From contig CAIMVG010000009.1 in assembly GCA_903844845.1 (NCBI GenBank), positions 96,775 through 160,774 on the forward strand: a DNA stretch of 64,000 nt, in the 5' to 3' direction. Below the pieces are notes generated by a model, which worked only from the letters and a program-made list of their open reading frames with translations, was not told the origin of the DNA and did not search any database. Both the position numbers and the translations under genes were made by a program. Shown piece after piece: positions 37,179 through 46,057 of the stretch (position 1 is its first letter; the number at the start of each line of letters is the position of its first letter). This DNA comes from an uncultured Dehalococcoidia bacterium (GTDB taxonomy: Bacteria > Chloroflexota > Dehalococcoidia > Dehalococcoidales > UBA1222).

Positions 37179-38654
37179 ATGCAGACCGTCCTTCCTGTTG
37201 TTTACGCTGCTTTGCCGCTCGTGCTCATATTGATATTCTGGGCTCTTGGGAGGCACGGGCTTGGGCAGGACAACCGATTCCTGAATCTGTTTGTCATCCT
37301 GCAAACGGCACTTTTTCTGGTCGTCACAACATGGGCGTTTGCGGCGTTCAAGCTGCCGCTGGGTTTCCTGCACGGAGATTATTTTTATATCGACTCACTG
37401 TCGCTCTACGAGATACTGGTAACCAGCATAGTTTTCCTGCTGGCGGCGGTTTACTCCCGCGGCTACGTTTCCAGCCTGGTTGAAGCCGGGGAACTTGACG
37501 GCTCCATCCTGAGGCTGTTTTACGGGTTTTTCTGCCTGCTGGAGATGGTCACCGTGCTGGCGTTCGCTTCCAATAATTTGGCCCTGCTCTGGATATTCGC
37601 CGAACTCAGCACGCTCTTCTCTTCTGCCCTGATCGTTACCCTCAAGGCGAGGGAGAATATAGTCGCCGCCTTGAAATACGTGTTCGTCGCATCGACCGCC
37701 ATGTTGTTTTCATTCATCGGCATCATCATACTATTCGCCGTGAGCAAGACGGCCATAAACGGGGGCAGCCTCAACTGGACGAGCCTTTTCGACGCGGCCC
37801 ATAACATGGACCCGCGCCTGTTCTTCCTGGCTTTTTCATTCCTTTTCCTGGGTTTTGCCGCCAAGGCGGGGGTCGCGCCGTTTCATACCTGGGTGCCCAC
37901 CGCCTATATCCGCGCTCCTTCCGCGGTGGCGGTGGTTTCCGGGACGGTGCTCAACCTCGGGCTTTACGCAGTGCTCAGGCTTTATGCCATCGGTTACGCA
38001 GCGGGTGCGGGGATCAACCTGAGGCTGTTCCTGTTCATTTTCGGTCTTTTCAGTATCGCCGTGGCTGGCTTCAGCATGCTGAAGCGGACCAACACCAAGA
38101 AGATAATCGCTTTTTCGGGCGTGGAAAGCGCAGGGCTGCTGCTGATAGCGTTTGGCCTCGCCTCAGCCACCGCGCTTTACTGGGCGCTTTTCTACGTCCT
38201 CGGGTATTCGCTGGTGAAGTCCCTTTTGTTTTTCTCGGCAGGCATTTTTCACAGGCAGTACCAGAGCAACAAGTATTTCGCCGCCCGGCAGGCTTTGAAG
38301 CTTCAGCCCCTTGCAAGCTGGGGGTTGATACTTGGGAGCGCTGCCGCCGCCGGCACCCCTCTGTTCCCTATATTCCTCGCGAAATGGAAAATCCTCGCGG
38401 TGCTGGGGGAGGTGTCGGCGGGGATGCTGGGTGCCACGCTCTTCTTCCTGCTGCCGGCGGTCATCGGTTTGGGCTATTACTTCATACGACTGTTCCGGCA
38501 GGAACCCGGAGGCGAAATAAAAGCCTTCAGAACGCCATTGAGCATGAAGCTGCCAATCATAGTATGCCTGACATCAATCTTGCTGCTGGGGCTATGGGTG
38601 CCCGGAGGCCTGGACAACACACTGGGGCGCATCGTGGCCTCTCTGGGATTTTAA
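37179..38654 (+). CDS. Ehr-like complex subunit: HyfF/NuoN-type antiporter-like protein
   Basis: 491 residues, about 14 membrane segments. Second ion-channel subunit, with Glu in LLWIFAELSTLF, Lys in FAAKAGVAPFHTWVPTAY, and Lys-Lys in RTNTKKIIAFSGVESAGLLL. The usual Lys of the broken helix is replaced by Asn (SGTVLNLGLY), as in many HyfF proteins. Begins one base after the previous stop. Confidence 0.87.
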   Translation: MQTVLPVVYAALPLVLILIFWALGRHGLGQDNRFLNLFVILQTALFLVVTTWAFAAFKLPLGFLHGDYFYIDSLSLYEILVTSIVFLLAAVYSRGYVSSLVEAGELDGSILRLFYGFFCLLEMVTVLAFASNNLALLWIFAELSTLFSSALIVTLKARENIVAALKYVFVASTAMLFSFIGIIILFAVSKTAINGGSLNWTSLFDAAHNMDPRLFFLAFSFLFLGFAAKAGVAPFHTWVPTAYIRAPSAVAVVSGTVLNLGLYAVLRLYAIGYAAGAGINLRLFLFIFGLFSIAVAGFSMLKRTNTKKIIAFSGVESAGLLLIAFGLASATALYWALFYVLGYSLVKSLLFFSAGIFHRQYQSNKYFAARQALKLQPLASWGLILGSAAAAGTPLFPIFLAKWKILAVLGEVSAGMLGATLFFLLPAVIGLGYYFIRLFRQEPGGEIKAFRTPLSMKLPIIVCLTSILLLGLWVPGGLDNTLGRIVASLGF

Positions 38655-38658
38655 GGGT

Positions 38659-40230
38659 ATGCAGACGATAATCGAAGAGCTGGAGGGAAGGTTTAAAGCC
38701 ACACCTTTGGCCATAAGCGTTCCGGGTAAAAACCAGAAAGCTGTCTACCTGAAGACAGGCGAGAAATCAGTCCCTGAAATCATGCTGCTGCTCGAGGGCA
38801 AGGGAGTTATCCTGGCGGACTTGTTCGCGGCGGAAAATTTCGACGGCGACAAATTCAGCCTGTTTTACATCTTTGAAAAGCGGGACGATCCGGTAATGAT
38901 GGTACTTGTCGTGGGGATAGACGAAGCTAAAGCGGCCTCGGTGGCTGCGCATTTCCCGGGCGCATGCTACTATGAGCGCGAAGTCGCAGACGGTTTCGGC
39001 ATAGAGTTCACCCGCGCTTTCGACAAGCGCCGGCTTTTCCTGCATGAGGTTTATCCAGAGGGATTCCATCCCTTGTTGAAGTCTTTCGAGAACAAGCCGC
39101 TGGACATCGATTATTCCAAGCTTGTGAAAGAATATCCCTTTCGGAAGTGCTCCGGCGAGGGAATTTACCAGATCCCAGTCGGTCCGGTGCATGCCGGGGT
39201 GATAGAACCGGGCCATTTCCGCTTTCACGCCATAGGCGAGACCATCTTCAACCTGGAAATTCGGCATTTCTATACACACCGCGGGCTGGAGAAACTGGCC
39301 GAAGGGAAGACACCGCTAGAATGCTGTGCTGTCGCCGAAAGCGTAAGCGGAGATGAGAGCGCAGCGAACGTGACTGCTTTGACAATGGCGGTCGAAGAAA
39401 TCTGCGGAATCAAGGTGCCACTGCGAGCCTGGTGCATAAGGACTATCCTGCTGGAACTTGAGCGTGTTTATTCGCACCTGGGCGATCTGGCGGGCATGGC
39501 CATCGACGTGGCCTTCCCGCTCGGGGCTGCGGCTTTTTTCAATATGAGGGAGGAAACCCTGCGGCAAAACGGCGCCTTGACCGGTTCCCGTTTTTCTAAG
39601 GGCATCATTGTCCCGGGCGGGCTTAACAGAGACATTGCGCAATCCAAACTTGGAGGGCTGCAGGCTTATACCAACGATTTTGTCGCGCGGCTGGAAAAGG
39701 CGGTCGCAGACATCAAAGCCTCAGGCTGGGTCATAGACCGCTTCGAGACGACCGGAACGATAGATAAAGCGCTTGCCGCCCCGCTCAACCTGAGCGGCCC
39801 GGTCGCGCGGGCTTCGGGTGTTCAGGTTGATACCAGAATAGACCATCCTTACGGCATCTATGAGAAACTAAGAGTAGAAGAATATCCCCGGGAAGGGGGG
39901 GACGTACTGGCACGCTTTTTAGTAAAGGCAGACGAGATAAAAAATTCAATCAGGCTGATTCAAGATGTACTCGACCAGACAGGAGGGGGGCCGGTGTTCG
40001 AGAAGTATGAGGCTATCGAAGGATACGCCATGTCCATGGTGGAAGCGGCGAGGGGCCAGAACCTGCACTGGTTATGGTTGAAAAACGGGAGGGTCGAGCG
40101 CTACAAGGTGCGCACCGCTTCGTTTTGCAACTGGCCAGTGATTGAACACGCGGTCGTAGGGAATATCGTGGCCGATTTCCCTGTGATAAACAAAAGCCTG
40201 AATCTTTCGTACGCCGGAAACGACCTATGA
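38659..40230 (+). CDS. Ehr-like complex subunit: NiFe-hydrogenase large-subunit homologue lacking all metal cysteines
   Basis: 523 residues, a fused NuoC-like domain (1-150) and hydrogenase-large/NuoD-like domain (from 160), as in HycE/HyfG. The family opening EPGHFRFHAIGETIFNLE and YTHRGLEKLAEGK are intact. The first NiFe motif, normally ERxCGxC, reads ESVSGDE (Ser230, Glu233). The second, normally DPCxxC at the C-terminus, reads NLSYAG (Ser517, Gly520). No NiFe centre can form by the known chemistry. This matches the energy-converting-hydrogenase-related (Ehr) class. Unlike true hydrogenase genes, the protein ends right at this motif with no processing tail. Confidence 0.87.
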   Translation: MQTIIEELEGRFKATPLAISVPGKNQKAVYLKTGEKSVPEIMLLLEGKGVILADLFAAENFDGDKFSLFYIFEKRDDPVMMVLVVGIDEAKAASVAAHFPGACYYEREVADGFGIEFTRAFDKRRLFLHEVYPEGFHPLLKSFENKPLDIDYSKLVKEYPFRKCSGEGIYQIPVGPVHAGVIEPGHFRFHAIGETIFNLEIRHFYTHRGLEKLAEGKTPLECCAVAESVSGDESAANVTALTMAVEEICGIKVPLRAWCIRTILLELERVYSHLGDLAGMAIDVAFPLGAAAFFNMREETLRQNGALTGSRFSKGIIVPGGLNRDIAQSKLGGLQAYTNDFVARLEKAVADIKASGWVIDRFETTGTIDKALAAPLNLSGPVARASGVQVDTRIDHPYGIYEKLRVEEYPREGGDVLARFLVKADEIKNSIRLIQDVLDQTGGGPVFEKYEAIEGYAMSMVEAARGQNLHWLWLKNGRVERYKVRTASFCNWPVIEHAVVGNIVADFPVINKSLNLSYAGNDL

Positions 40231-40757
40231 TATCTGAAGTATTTAAGAATGTTTTCGGGAAAAAGAAGACTTCGGCGGTAAAACCCCAGGATCTTAGTTT
40301 TCAAAAACTCGGATTGCAGCTGAAAGAGGACATAGACGGGGTATTTGGCCGCAGCCTGGCGGTGCGGGAACTCGACTCCGGCAGCGACAACGCGGCGGAG
40401 ATAGAGGTAAATAACCTGGCTGCCCCCTATTACGACGCCGAACGTTTCGGGATAACTTTCGTGGCTTCGCCGCGCCATGCCGATGTTATCCTTATTACCG
40501 GCGCAATCACACTGAACATGGCGGCAGCCGTAAAAAAGACTTTCGATGCGATGCCGCAACCCGGGTTGGTTGTGGCAGTGGGCGACGACGCCTGTGACGG
40601 CGGTATCCTGAAAGGGACCTACGCCGTTCTCGGAGGGGCCGATCGCATGCTGCATGTGGACGTAAAGATTCCCGGTAACCCTCCATCACCAGAAGAGATA
40701 ATGGTGGGGTTGGTTACCTTGATGGCGCAGATCAAAATGAAGACACGCACTGGGTAA
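40227..40757 (+). CDS. Ehr-like complex subunit: NuoB/HyfI homologue lacking FeS cysteines
   Basis: 176 residues, small hydrogenase/NuoB fold: RFGITFVASPRHADVILITG, then MPQPGLVVAVGDDACDGG, and KIPGNPPSPEEI. The four cysteines that hold the N2/proximal [4Fe-4S] cluster are replaced: CxxC by Asp54 and Ala57, the GDCA cysteine by Asp121, and PGCPP by Asn151. One stray Cys123 remains. The start overlaps the large-subunit stop (ATGA). It ends the operon; no ferredoxin-like subunit (HyfH) is present. This would be a redox-silent structural homologue. Confidence 0.86.
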   Translation: MISEVFKNVFGKKKTSAVKPQDLSFQKLGLQLKEDIDGVFGRSLAVRELDSGSDNAAEIEVNNLAAPYYDAERFGITFVASPRHADVILITGAITLNMAAAVKKTFDAMPQPGLVVAVGDDACDGGILKGTYAVLGGADRMLHVDVKIPGNPPSPEEIMVGLVTLMAQIKMKTRTG

Positions 40758-40792
40758 GGTCCAGGAGTGTTACTCTAACTTTTTTCGTGTTA

Positions 40793-40801
40793 TGTTAGAA
40801 T
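40793..40801 (+). promoter_or_regulatory. Extended -10 promoter of the YajQ gene
   Basis: TGTTAGAAT, identical to the element before dprA. Transcription would start near 40808 and leave a 24-nt leader containing AGGAGG. Confidence 0.4.
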
Positions 40802-40831
40802 CTAATTAACCCGGGTTTCAGGAGGAATGTT

Positions 40832-41323
40832 ATGCCGTCACTGGATGTAGTCAGTGTAATCGACGCCCAGACTCTGGACAACGCAATCAATAACTCAAGA
40901 AGAGAAATCACCACCCGTTACGACTTCAGGAACATCGTTTCCGAAATAACATATGACAAAAAAGAAAAAGTCATAAAGATTTCGAGCGGCGACGACATGA
41001 AAGTCAAGGCCATCACAGAAAGCCTTATCGGGCAGGGCACACGGCTCAAACTGGATCCCAAGATACTTGAGCCACAGAAGATCGAGGCCGGCGGGGGAGG
41101 CACTTCAAAGCGTGAAATTAAAATTAAAGAAGGGATATCCCGCGAAACCGCCCAGAAGATTGTGAAGTTCATCAAGGCGAGCGGTTTGAAGGTCCAGCCT
41201 GCGATCATGGACGACCAGATTCGAATACAGGGCAAGCAGATAGACGACCTTCAGGAAATTATGAGGCTGTTACAGGCTCAGGATTATGACGTCCCCCTGC
41301 AATTCGTCAACATGAAGCGATAA
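40832..41323 (+). CDS. YajQ-family nucleotide-binding protein
   Basis: 163 residues, whole-length match to YajQ/UPF0234: MPSLDVVSVIDAQTLDNAIN, TTRYDFRN, and the ends KIVKFIKASGLKVQPAI and DQIRIQGKQIDDLQEIM. Members bind RNA and, in some bacteria, cyclic di-GMP. AGGAGG lies 7 nt before the ATG. Separate transcript from the Ehr-like operon. Confidence 0.93.
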   Translation: MPSLDVVSVIDAQTLDNAINNSRREITTRYDFRNIVSEITYDKKEKVIKISSGDDMKVKAITESLIGQGTRLKLDPKILEPQKIEAGGGGTSKREIKIKEGISRETAQKIVKFIKASGLKVQPAIMDDQIRIQGKQIDDLQEIMRLLQAQDYDVPLQFVNMKR

Positions 41324-41506
41324 ATATGCAATCCTCGCTACTCAACTGATCGTAAGACGGGTTAACCATCCGGGCGGTGGAAAAGACCGGCAGGTGTCTT
41401 TCTGCGTTGCCCCGGTTTCAGCGGCTGGAGCGGACATCCTGAAGCTTCTCAAAGGCGGGCGGTATCGCAGTTGAGACCGTGCAATCGCCATCATTAACAG
41501 AGCAGT

Positions 41507-41543
41507 AAAAAAGGCCGCAACGCATATAACACGTTGCGGCCTT
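41507..41543 (-). terminator. Terminator of the dehalogenase cluster
   Basis: 12-bp perfect stem AAGGCCGCAACG / CGTTGCGGCCTT with a 9-nt loop. On the minus strand it is followed by a T-run, 22 nt behind the lipoprotein gene stop. Confidence 0.85.
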
Positions 41544-41564
41544 CCTGATAAAGCTGATGAGGTC

Positions 41565-42080
41565 CTAATACGTCGGTGTATATTGGAACTGTGAAGCGTC
41601 CCCCATGGGGAGCTGGATAAAACCTGTCGGCAGGAAAACTACCCCCGAAAATGTCATTGAATTCGGGAAATCTTTGCAGCCGCCCGCCATGATGCCTACC
41701 ACATCGATGGTTTCCCCCACTGTGAGTTGTGTAATGTTGGAGGGGTTCAGCGGGTAAGCCTTCACGAGGTCTACCCAAACGTAACCTTTCCCAACAGTGC
41801 TTAACATCTGCTGGGTTACTATAAACCCCTTGAATACATATGATTGTCCTTCATATCTGCGCTGGGCGTCGGTTCTGGTGATGTACGGCGAAAAGTATGC
41901 ACTGGAAAGGTCGAAGGGCAGCATCAGTGTGCTGTTGTAATATGATGGAGGGACGAAAGGGACCACATTGGTAAGGTTTTTTTGAGCGCAGCTTGATAAA
42001 CCTGCGACGCTTGTCAGTAAAACGATACATGCTATGCCTGCAATCAGGATTCCCCTTTTCAATCGTTTTGCTATTTTCAT
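41565..42080 (-). CDS. Predicted lipoprotein of unknown function
   Basis: 171 residues. Signal peptide MKIAKRLKRGILIAGIACIV with lipobox SVAGLSSC, so a membrane-anchored exported protein. The mature part has no motif I can name; segments such as EGQSYVFKGFIV and TVGETIDVVGIMAGG suggest a small beta-barrel or OB-like fold (inference). Last gene before the terminator at 41543, 22 nt behind the double-CxxC protein, so part of the dehalogenase cluster transcript. Confidence 0.7.
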   Translation of the reverse strand: MKIAKRLKRGILIAGIACIVLLTSVAGLSSCAQKNLTNVVPFVPPSYYNSTLMLPFDLSSAYFSPYITRTDAQRRYEGQSYVFKGFIVTQQMLSTVGKGYVWVDLVKAYPLNPSNITQLTVGETIDVVGIMAGGCKDFPNSMTFSGVVFLPTGFIQLPMGDASQFQYTPTY

Positions 42081-42102
42081 TTTCCTCCTCTTTGATGGCG
42101 GT

Positions 42103-42759
42103 CTAGGCGAGTTCCATCCAGTCGAGCCATTCCTTGGAACCGACCTGGACGTTCCTGCCGTTGATAGTGACCCAGTCGCCCGAGCCGATCTGCTGCTGGC
42201 TGACGATTGTGCTGATAAAGGTGTCTCTGTATGAGCGGGTGAGGGGATAAGCGGTCAGGCTGACGCGGCCTGTGCCGCTGCAGGCGATGCACGGAACGGA
42301 GTCCAGCAGGACCTCGGCTTTGATTTCGAGGTTTTCGGGCGGGGTATCGACGGTGTTGTAAGCGAAATAAATCTCAGATTCCAGGATGCTCGTGGTATTG
42401 GGCGCAGCCTCGACAGCCAGGTCCTGAGAGGCGACAGTCTCGCCGGTTTCGATGTCCACCAGGTGGAGAACGAGGTAGCCGCTGGCAGTCATGTCCATAT
42501 TGACGTTATTGATATTGATGATAGGGTCTGCATGGGTGACGATGTAGTTGGTGCAGGCGTCTTGCTGGGAACTGAGTATTCTGCTTTCGACGGAGACCAC
42601 GCGGACGTCCTGCATATCCACGGACTGGGAGAGGCTGCCTGTGCCGCCGCAGACCGGGCAGGGAACGCGCACCAGACTCGTGCCGAAGAGGGCCAGCACT
42701 ATCACGGGGAAGATGAAGTAGTACATCGGCCTGGCGAAAATGCTGTTGGGGTTCTTCAT
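42103..42759 (-). CDS. Membrane-anchored protein with two DnaJ-type CxxC motifs
   Basis: 218 residues. One N-terminal membrane helix (YYFIFPVIVLALFGTSLV) followed directly by CPVCGGTG, and a second motif CIACSGTG near residue 155. These CxxCxGxG units are like half a DnaJ zinc finger, so two together could bind one zinc. The 115 residues between them look like a beta-sandwich domain (ASGYLVLHLVDIETGE). Probably faces the outside near the dehalogenase. Function unknown; a folding or metal-handling role is a guess. A deleted duplicate lies at 46695-46907. Confidence 0.65.
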   Translation of the reverse strand: MKNPNSIFARPMYYFIFPVIVLALFGTSLVRVPCPVCGGTGSLSQSVDMQDVRVVSVESRILSSQQDACTNYIVTHADPIININNVNMDMTASGYLVLHLVDIETGETVASQDLAVEAAPNTTSILESEIYFAYNTVDTPPENLEIKAEVLLDSVPCIACSGTGRVSLTAYPLTRSYRDTFISTIVSQQQIGSGDWVTINGRNVQVGSKEWLDWMELA

Positions 42760-42936
42760 ATGAACGTCCTGCTTAAATGGGCTCTTAAAAGATTTCGTAT
42801 CTTAAATATTATGGTACAGGACAGGGTGTTTCAAGTATGTAACCCAGGTTCCGAATGTAAATTATATACTCGAAAAGTCCTGCCCGATGCCTTGAGCTAT
42901 CCGCAGGTGCGGATGAAGACTGAAAGCACCGATGGC

Positions 42937-43236
42937 CTATTTAACGGTTTCGGCAACCACGGCTTTCAATTTGCGGTTACGCCGCCATGGAAGGGATATT
43001 GCGAGTGCAAGCAGGATGATGGCGGGTATCCCGAGAATCCACAGGAGTGTGCGCCCCGCGGCCTCATTGTATTCTGCCATAGATGCGAAGAAATCATGTA
43101 TGGCCCAGACAGCCAGTATGAAACCCAGCGCACCCAGTATCCATTCATACCAACGGACCGCTACCTTGTTCTGCGTGAGCCAAAAAACAAGCCACATAAG
43201 CCCGGCTCCGGCTACCATCCCGATAATAAACAGCAT
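42937..43236 (-). CDS. rdhB: Reductive dehalogenase membrane anchor RdhB
   Basis: 99 residues, three predicted membrane helices (MLFIIGMVAGAGLMWLVFWL, WYEWILGALGFILAVWAIHD, TLLWILGIPAIILLALAIS). The WYEW segment between helices one and two is typical of RdhB proteins that hold the exported RdhA at the outer face of the membrane. Lies 70 nt behind rdhA, the usual order. Confidence 0.88.
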   Translation of the reverse strand: MLFIIGMVAGAGLMWLVFWLTQNKVAVRWYEWILGALGFILAVWAIHDFFASMAEYNEAAGRTLLWILGIPAIILLALAISLPWRRNRKLKAVVAETVK

Positions 43237-43306
43237 AACAATCCTCCAAATATCCGTCTGGTATCAGTACAGCAAGACGACACGAACCTGCGGCGAAGCC
43301 GGAAAA

Positions 43307-44710
43307 TCAATCCCAACCGAAAGGCGGCAGGTCCATGTCCCAGAAGGTATCCGGGTCGCTCCTTTGTCCGTACCCGAGATAATCGTCCATCTTGCGGATG
43401 GCCCGGTCGAAAGTTGGGGTGGTCGCGATAGTCCGCTTAATAAGACTCTGGTAGATCGATTCATTCTTGCCTTTGGAGAGGGGGCAGACTGCAAAACAGA
43501 GGATGCACCCCTGTGAAGATCCCGACTGCCGGATATAGCTAAGGCAGTTAGGTTCTATGCGGTGCCAGCTCTTGATGCCTTGCTGATTGTAGTCGCCCAG
43601 TATGTTCCATGAAGGTTCGGTTTCCCCATTGATTGCTTTAGGAGGGCAGATGTCGGAACACTTCTTACAGACGCGGCAGAAGCGCATGACGCCGAAGTCA
43701 ACAGGTTTGCCGGGGGCGAGTGGAAGGTCGGTGACGAGAGCAAAAAGCCGCTGCCTGAGGCCGTATTCGGGAGTTATTATGTGCATGGCGCGGCTGTGCT
43801 CACCAAGGCCCGCCATGATGCCCATGCCCACCTTGGATCCGAGGTCGTTGTAAGGCGAAGCTTCTCCCAGACCCATATAGCCAAGACCGCGAAGGAAGAG
43901 CTGGAGTTGGCCCTGTATGATGCTCTTGAGATTATAACCGAGGTTGGTCGGGCCAACCACGAATTCTGTCGGCGCTCTGCGCATGAGCTCATCAGCCATG
44001 CGGATGGTATATATAATGACCCACCTTGCCTTCTTGGGCATTATACGTTCTTCTTTAGTCTCTGAGGGCTGGTCGACGTCTGCGATCGTGATCTTTGGCC
44101 CCTGTGCCTGGCCCACGCCGGTGTCATAGGAGTAGATAAGCTTTTCGGTGGTGTTTGTGTCGAGTTCCATGAAGCCGACCTGCGCCGCCCCGTGGAAACG
44201 GAGGAAGGCGCGAACCATCCGGGCATTGTTCTCGGGGGTGTCCTGGTACACAGGGACGCCGAGGTCGGCAGGGGTCGAGTTGGTGGTGGGTGGAAGGTAG
44301 CTGCTTGGGGCTCCGTAAAAGGCGTTCACAAAAGCGTCGTCTCTGAGAGTATAGCCTGGCTTGTTCTGCTTGAGACGAAGGAGGCGGTTTCCCTGCTGAG
44401 CAGCATTCACAAGATCGAACTGCGTCTTACCCAGGGCCTTTTGAAGGCCGGCAGCCCACATCACATTGTGATAGTCGAATCGGCTCATCACGCTCCAGTC
44501 GACCTCAACTGTGGGTTTGTCCACTTCTTTGACGTACGAGGGACGGTTGGGGACAGCAAGTGTGGATGATGCCAGCTCATCGAGGTCGTGAACGGGTTCA
44601 ACGAGGTTCGGAACGGCCATCCCCAGGGATGCAGCGCCTACCCCGGCTGCCCCGATTCCGAGCGCCTTGAGGAATTCTCTTCGGCTCAAAGTCGAGTGGT
44701 ATTTAGGCAT
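43307..44710 (-). CDS. rdhA: Corrinoid FeS reductive dehalogenase RdhA
   Basis: Terminal reductase of organohalide respiration: removes halogen from an organic substrate using cobalamin and two FeS clusters, outside the membrane. 467 residues. Tat signal SRREFLKALGIGAAG (Arg10-Arg11). Cobalamin-binding central domain with EHSRAMHIITPEYGLR. First [4Fe-4S] motif Cys345, 348, 351, 355 (CRVCKKCSDICP); second cluster Cys389, 402, 405, 409 (GCILCFAVCP). The spacing of both motifs is complete, so the enzyme should be functional. Substrate unknown. GGAGG precedes the ATG. No two-component or MarR regulator lies next to it. Confidence 0.95.
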   Translation of the reverse strand: MPKYHSTLSRREFLKALGIGAAGVGAASLGMAVPNLVEPVHDLDELASSTLAVPNRPSYVKEVDKPTVEVDWSVMSRFDYHNVMWAAGLQKALGKTQFDLVNAAQQGNRLLRLKQNKPGYTLRDDAFVNAFYGAPSSYLPPTTNSTPADLGVPVYQDTPENNARMVRAFLRFHGAAQVGFMELDTNTTEKLIYSYDTGVGQAQGPKITIADVDQPSETKEERIMPKKARWVIIYTIRMADELMRRAPTEFVVGPTNLGYNLKSIIQGQLQLFLRGLGYMGLGEASPYNDLGSKVGMGIMAGLGEHSRAMHIITPEYGLRQRLFALVTDLPLAPGKPVDFGVMRFCRVCKKCSDICPPKAINGETEPSWNILGDYNQQGIKSWHRIEPNCLSYIRQSGSSQGCILCFAVCPLSKGKNESIYQSLIKRTIATTPTFDRAIRKMDDYLGYGQRSDPDTFWDMDLPPFGWD

Positions 44711-44748
44711 TCAAACCTCCTTGAATCTGGAGTTATCGTGTGTAAACT

Positions 44749-44754
44749 ATTATA
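44749..44754 (-). promoter_or_regulatory. -10 box upstream of rdhA
   Basis: TATAAT on the minus strand, 38 nt before the rdhA ATG, within a symmetric AT-rich stretch. No clear -35. It would give rdhA its own transcript apart from the upstream gene. Confidence 0.4.
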
Positions 44755-44792
44755 TAATAATACTTGAATAAGTGCTATAGAATTTTATGGAA

Positions 44793-45998
44793 TCAGGATG
44801 CCTGCGCCGGTTCCATCGTTTTTACGACCGGTTCAAGGCGGCTCTTGTCGAATCCAGCCCACAGGATATGTATATCCATCGGAGGTTCAAGTACCGTTTC
44901 TGGTTTGATTGCATCTCCGGGTTGGCTGGCTTCAGCCAGTTTGGGTGCCAGTTCATCGATGGCGGCCTGAGGGGGAGGCGCGAGGCAAACCACAAAGGTA
45001 CCAAGGGCGGGCTTCATCACTGCATGGTGTCGTTTTACCGCGGAGAGCCTGCCTTTTTCGTACCAGGAGGGATCGTCCATCACTTCCACGGAAAGTGCCG
45101 GTCTCATGATGCTACTGTGATCGGAAATCAGTGAGATGTTGTATATATCATCGGAAGCATATAGAGCGATGTCCGGCAAAATCCGGGTCAAGTCAACCAG
45201 CTGTTTCTGGTCCGGCCGGAGTTTGGTCAGGTTGTTGTCGCGTTTGAGAGCGGTGAAATCGAACCATTCGGCGTCACGGCTGATCTCGCGCGCCGTCCAT
45301 TGAGGTTCGACGAATTCAGAATGCATCGCTACATACCTGGCGAGCCGTCTGGACCGCACCAGGGCCTTGGGTACGACGAAAGACACTACAGGGTGCTGTA
45401 AAAGGAACATGCGGTTGGATTCCTCAGCTTCCGGCACGAGCGCTTTATGCTGGCCGGGGTTCTCGTGTCCTTCACCGATAAGGCCGTCTGCGACTTCATC
45501 GACCGCGGGCACTCCGTAGTTATTTTCCGGGTCAAGCATACTCAAAAGAGAGACCTCGATCCAGTACTTGTAGCCTTCCCTAAAGAAGCTGGAGAAACCT
45601 GAATCCGTCAACTTTTTTGCTTGTTCCTCGAAGGAAGGGATGTCCATCTCCCCTTTCAGTACATTAAAAAGAGGGTCGGACAGCGCCCTGGTCAGACCAT
45701 CGAGCGGGTCGTTCAGAAACCACATCACGCTCTGCGCTATGACTATAGACTGGAGCCCCAGTTTTAAAGCGAGATTTCTGCTTTCGTCGAGCCATACAGC
45801 GCTGAGCTCACAACCCCGTTTCAGTTGATCGGGGGCATAATTCCTGACGAAATCAGCTTCAACCTTGTCGAATATCCTGTAGAACTCGGTCCTTGCTTCC
45901 GCAGGTATTACGACCATGTTTTTACCTATGGAAATGCCTGGATTATTTTTGACATACTCGTTAAGTTGCTCCAAGGTACCCTGCCAAGTGGTTTCCAT
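44793..45998 (-). CDS. Uncharacterised 401-residue protein next to rdhA
   Basis: No signal peptide or membrane helix, so cytoplasmic. Not recognised. Visible features: mixed helix/strand, MVVIPAEARTEFYRIFDKVE, WFLNDPLDGLTRALSDPLFN, a possible dimer helix near 150, and an ending DIHILWAGFDKSRLEPVVK. Few cysteines (two) argue against a metal cluster. It lies directly upstream of rdhA on the same strand with 82 nt between, so a role in dehalogenase maturation, regulation or substrate handling is plausible but unproven. Confidence 0.6.
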   Translation of the reverse strand: METTWQGTLEQLNEYVKNNPGISIGKNMVVIPAEARTEFYRIFDKVEADFVRNYAPDQLKRGCELSAVWLDESRNLALKLGLQSIVIAQSVMWFLNDPLDGLTRALSDPLFNVLKGEMDIPSFEEQAKKLTDSGFSSFFREGYKYWIEVSLLSMLDPENNYGVPAVDEVADGLIGEGHENPGQHKALVPEAEESNRMFLLQHPVVSFVVPKALVRSRRLARYVAMHSEFVEPQWTAREISRDAEWFDFTALKRDNNLTKLRPDQKQLVDLTRILPDIALYASDDIYNISLISDHSSIMRPALSVEVMDDPSWYEKGRLSAVKRHHAVMKPALGTFVVCLAPPPQAAIDELAPKLAEASQPGDAIKPETVLEPPMDIHILWAGFDKSRLEPVVKTMEPAQAS

Positions 45999-46057
45999 AA
46001 CTATTGAGTGCTCCTGTCTTGATTCTGTTGGATTATTTTTCGATCTATGTGGAATGT

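Noticed and set aside
38659..40757. True group-4 NiFe hydrogenase
   Set aside because: All NiFe and N2 cysteines are replaced and the ferredoxin subunit is missing, so hydrogen chemistry is not supported.
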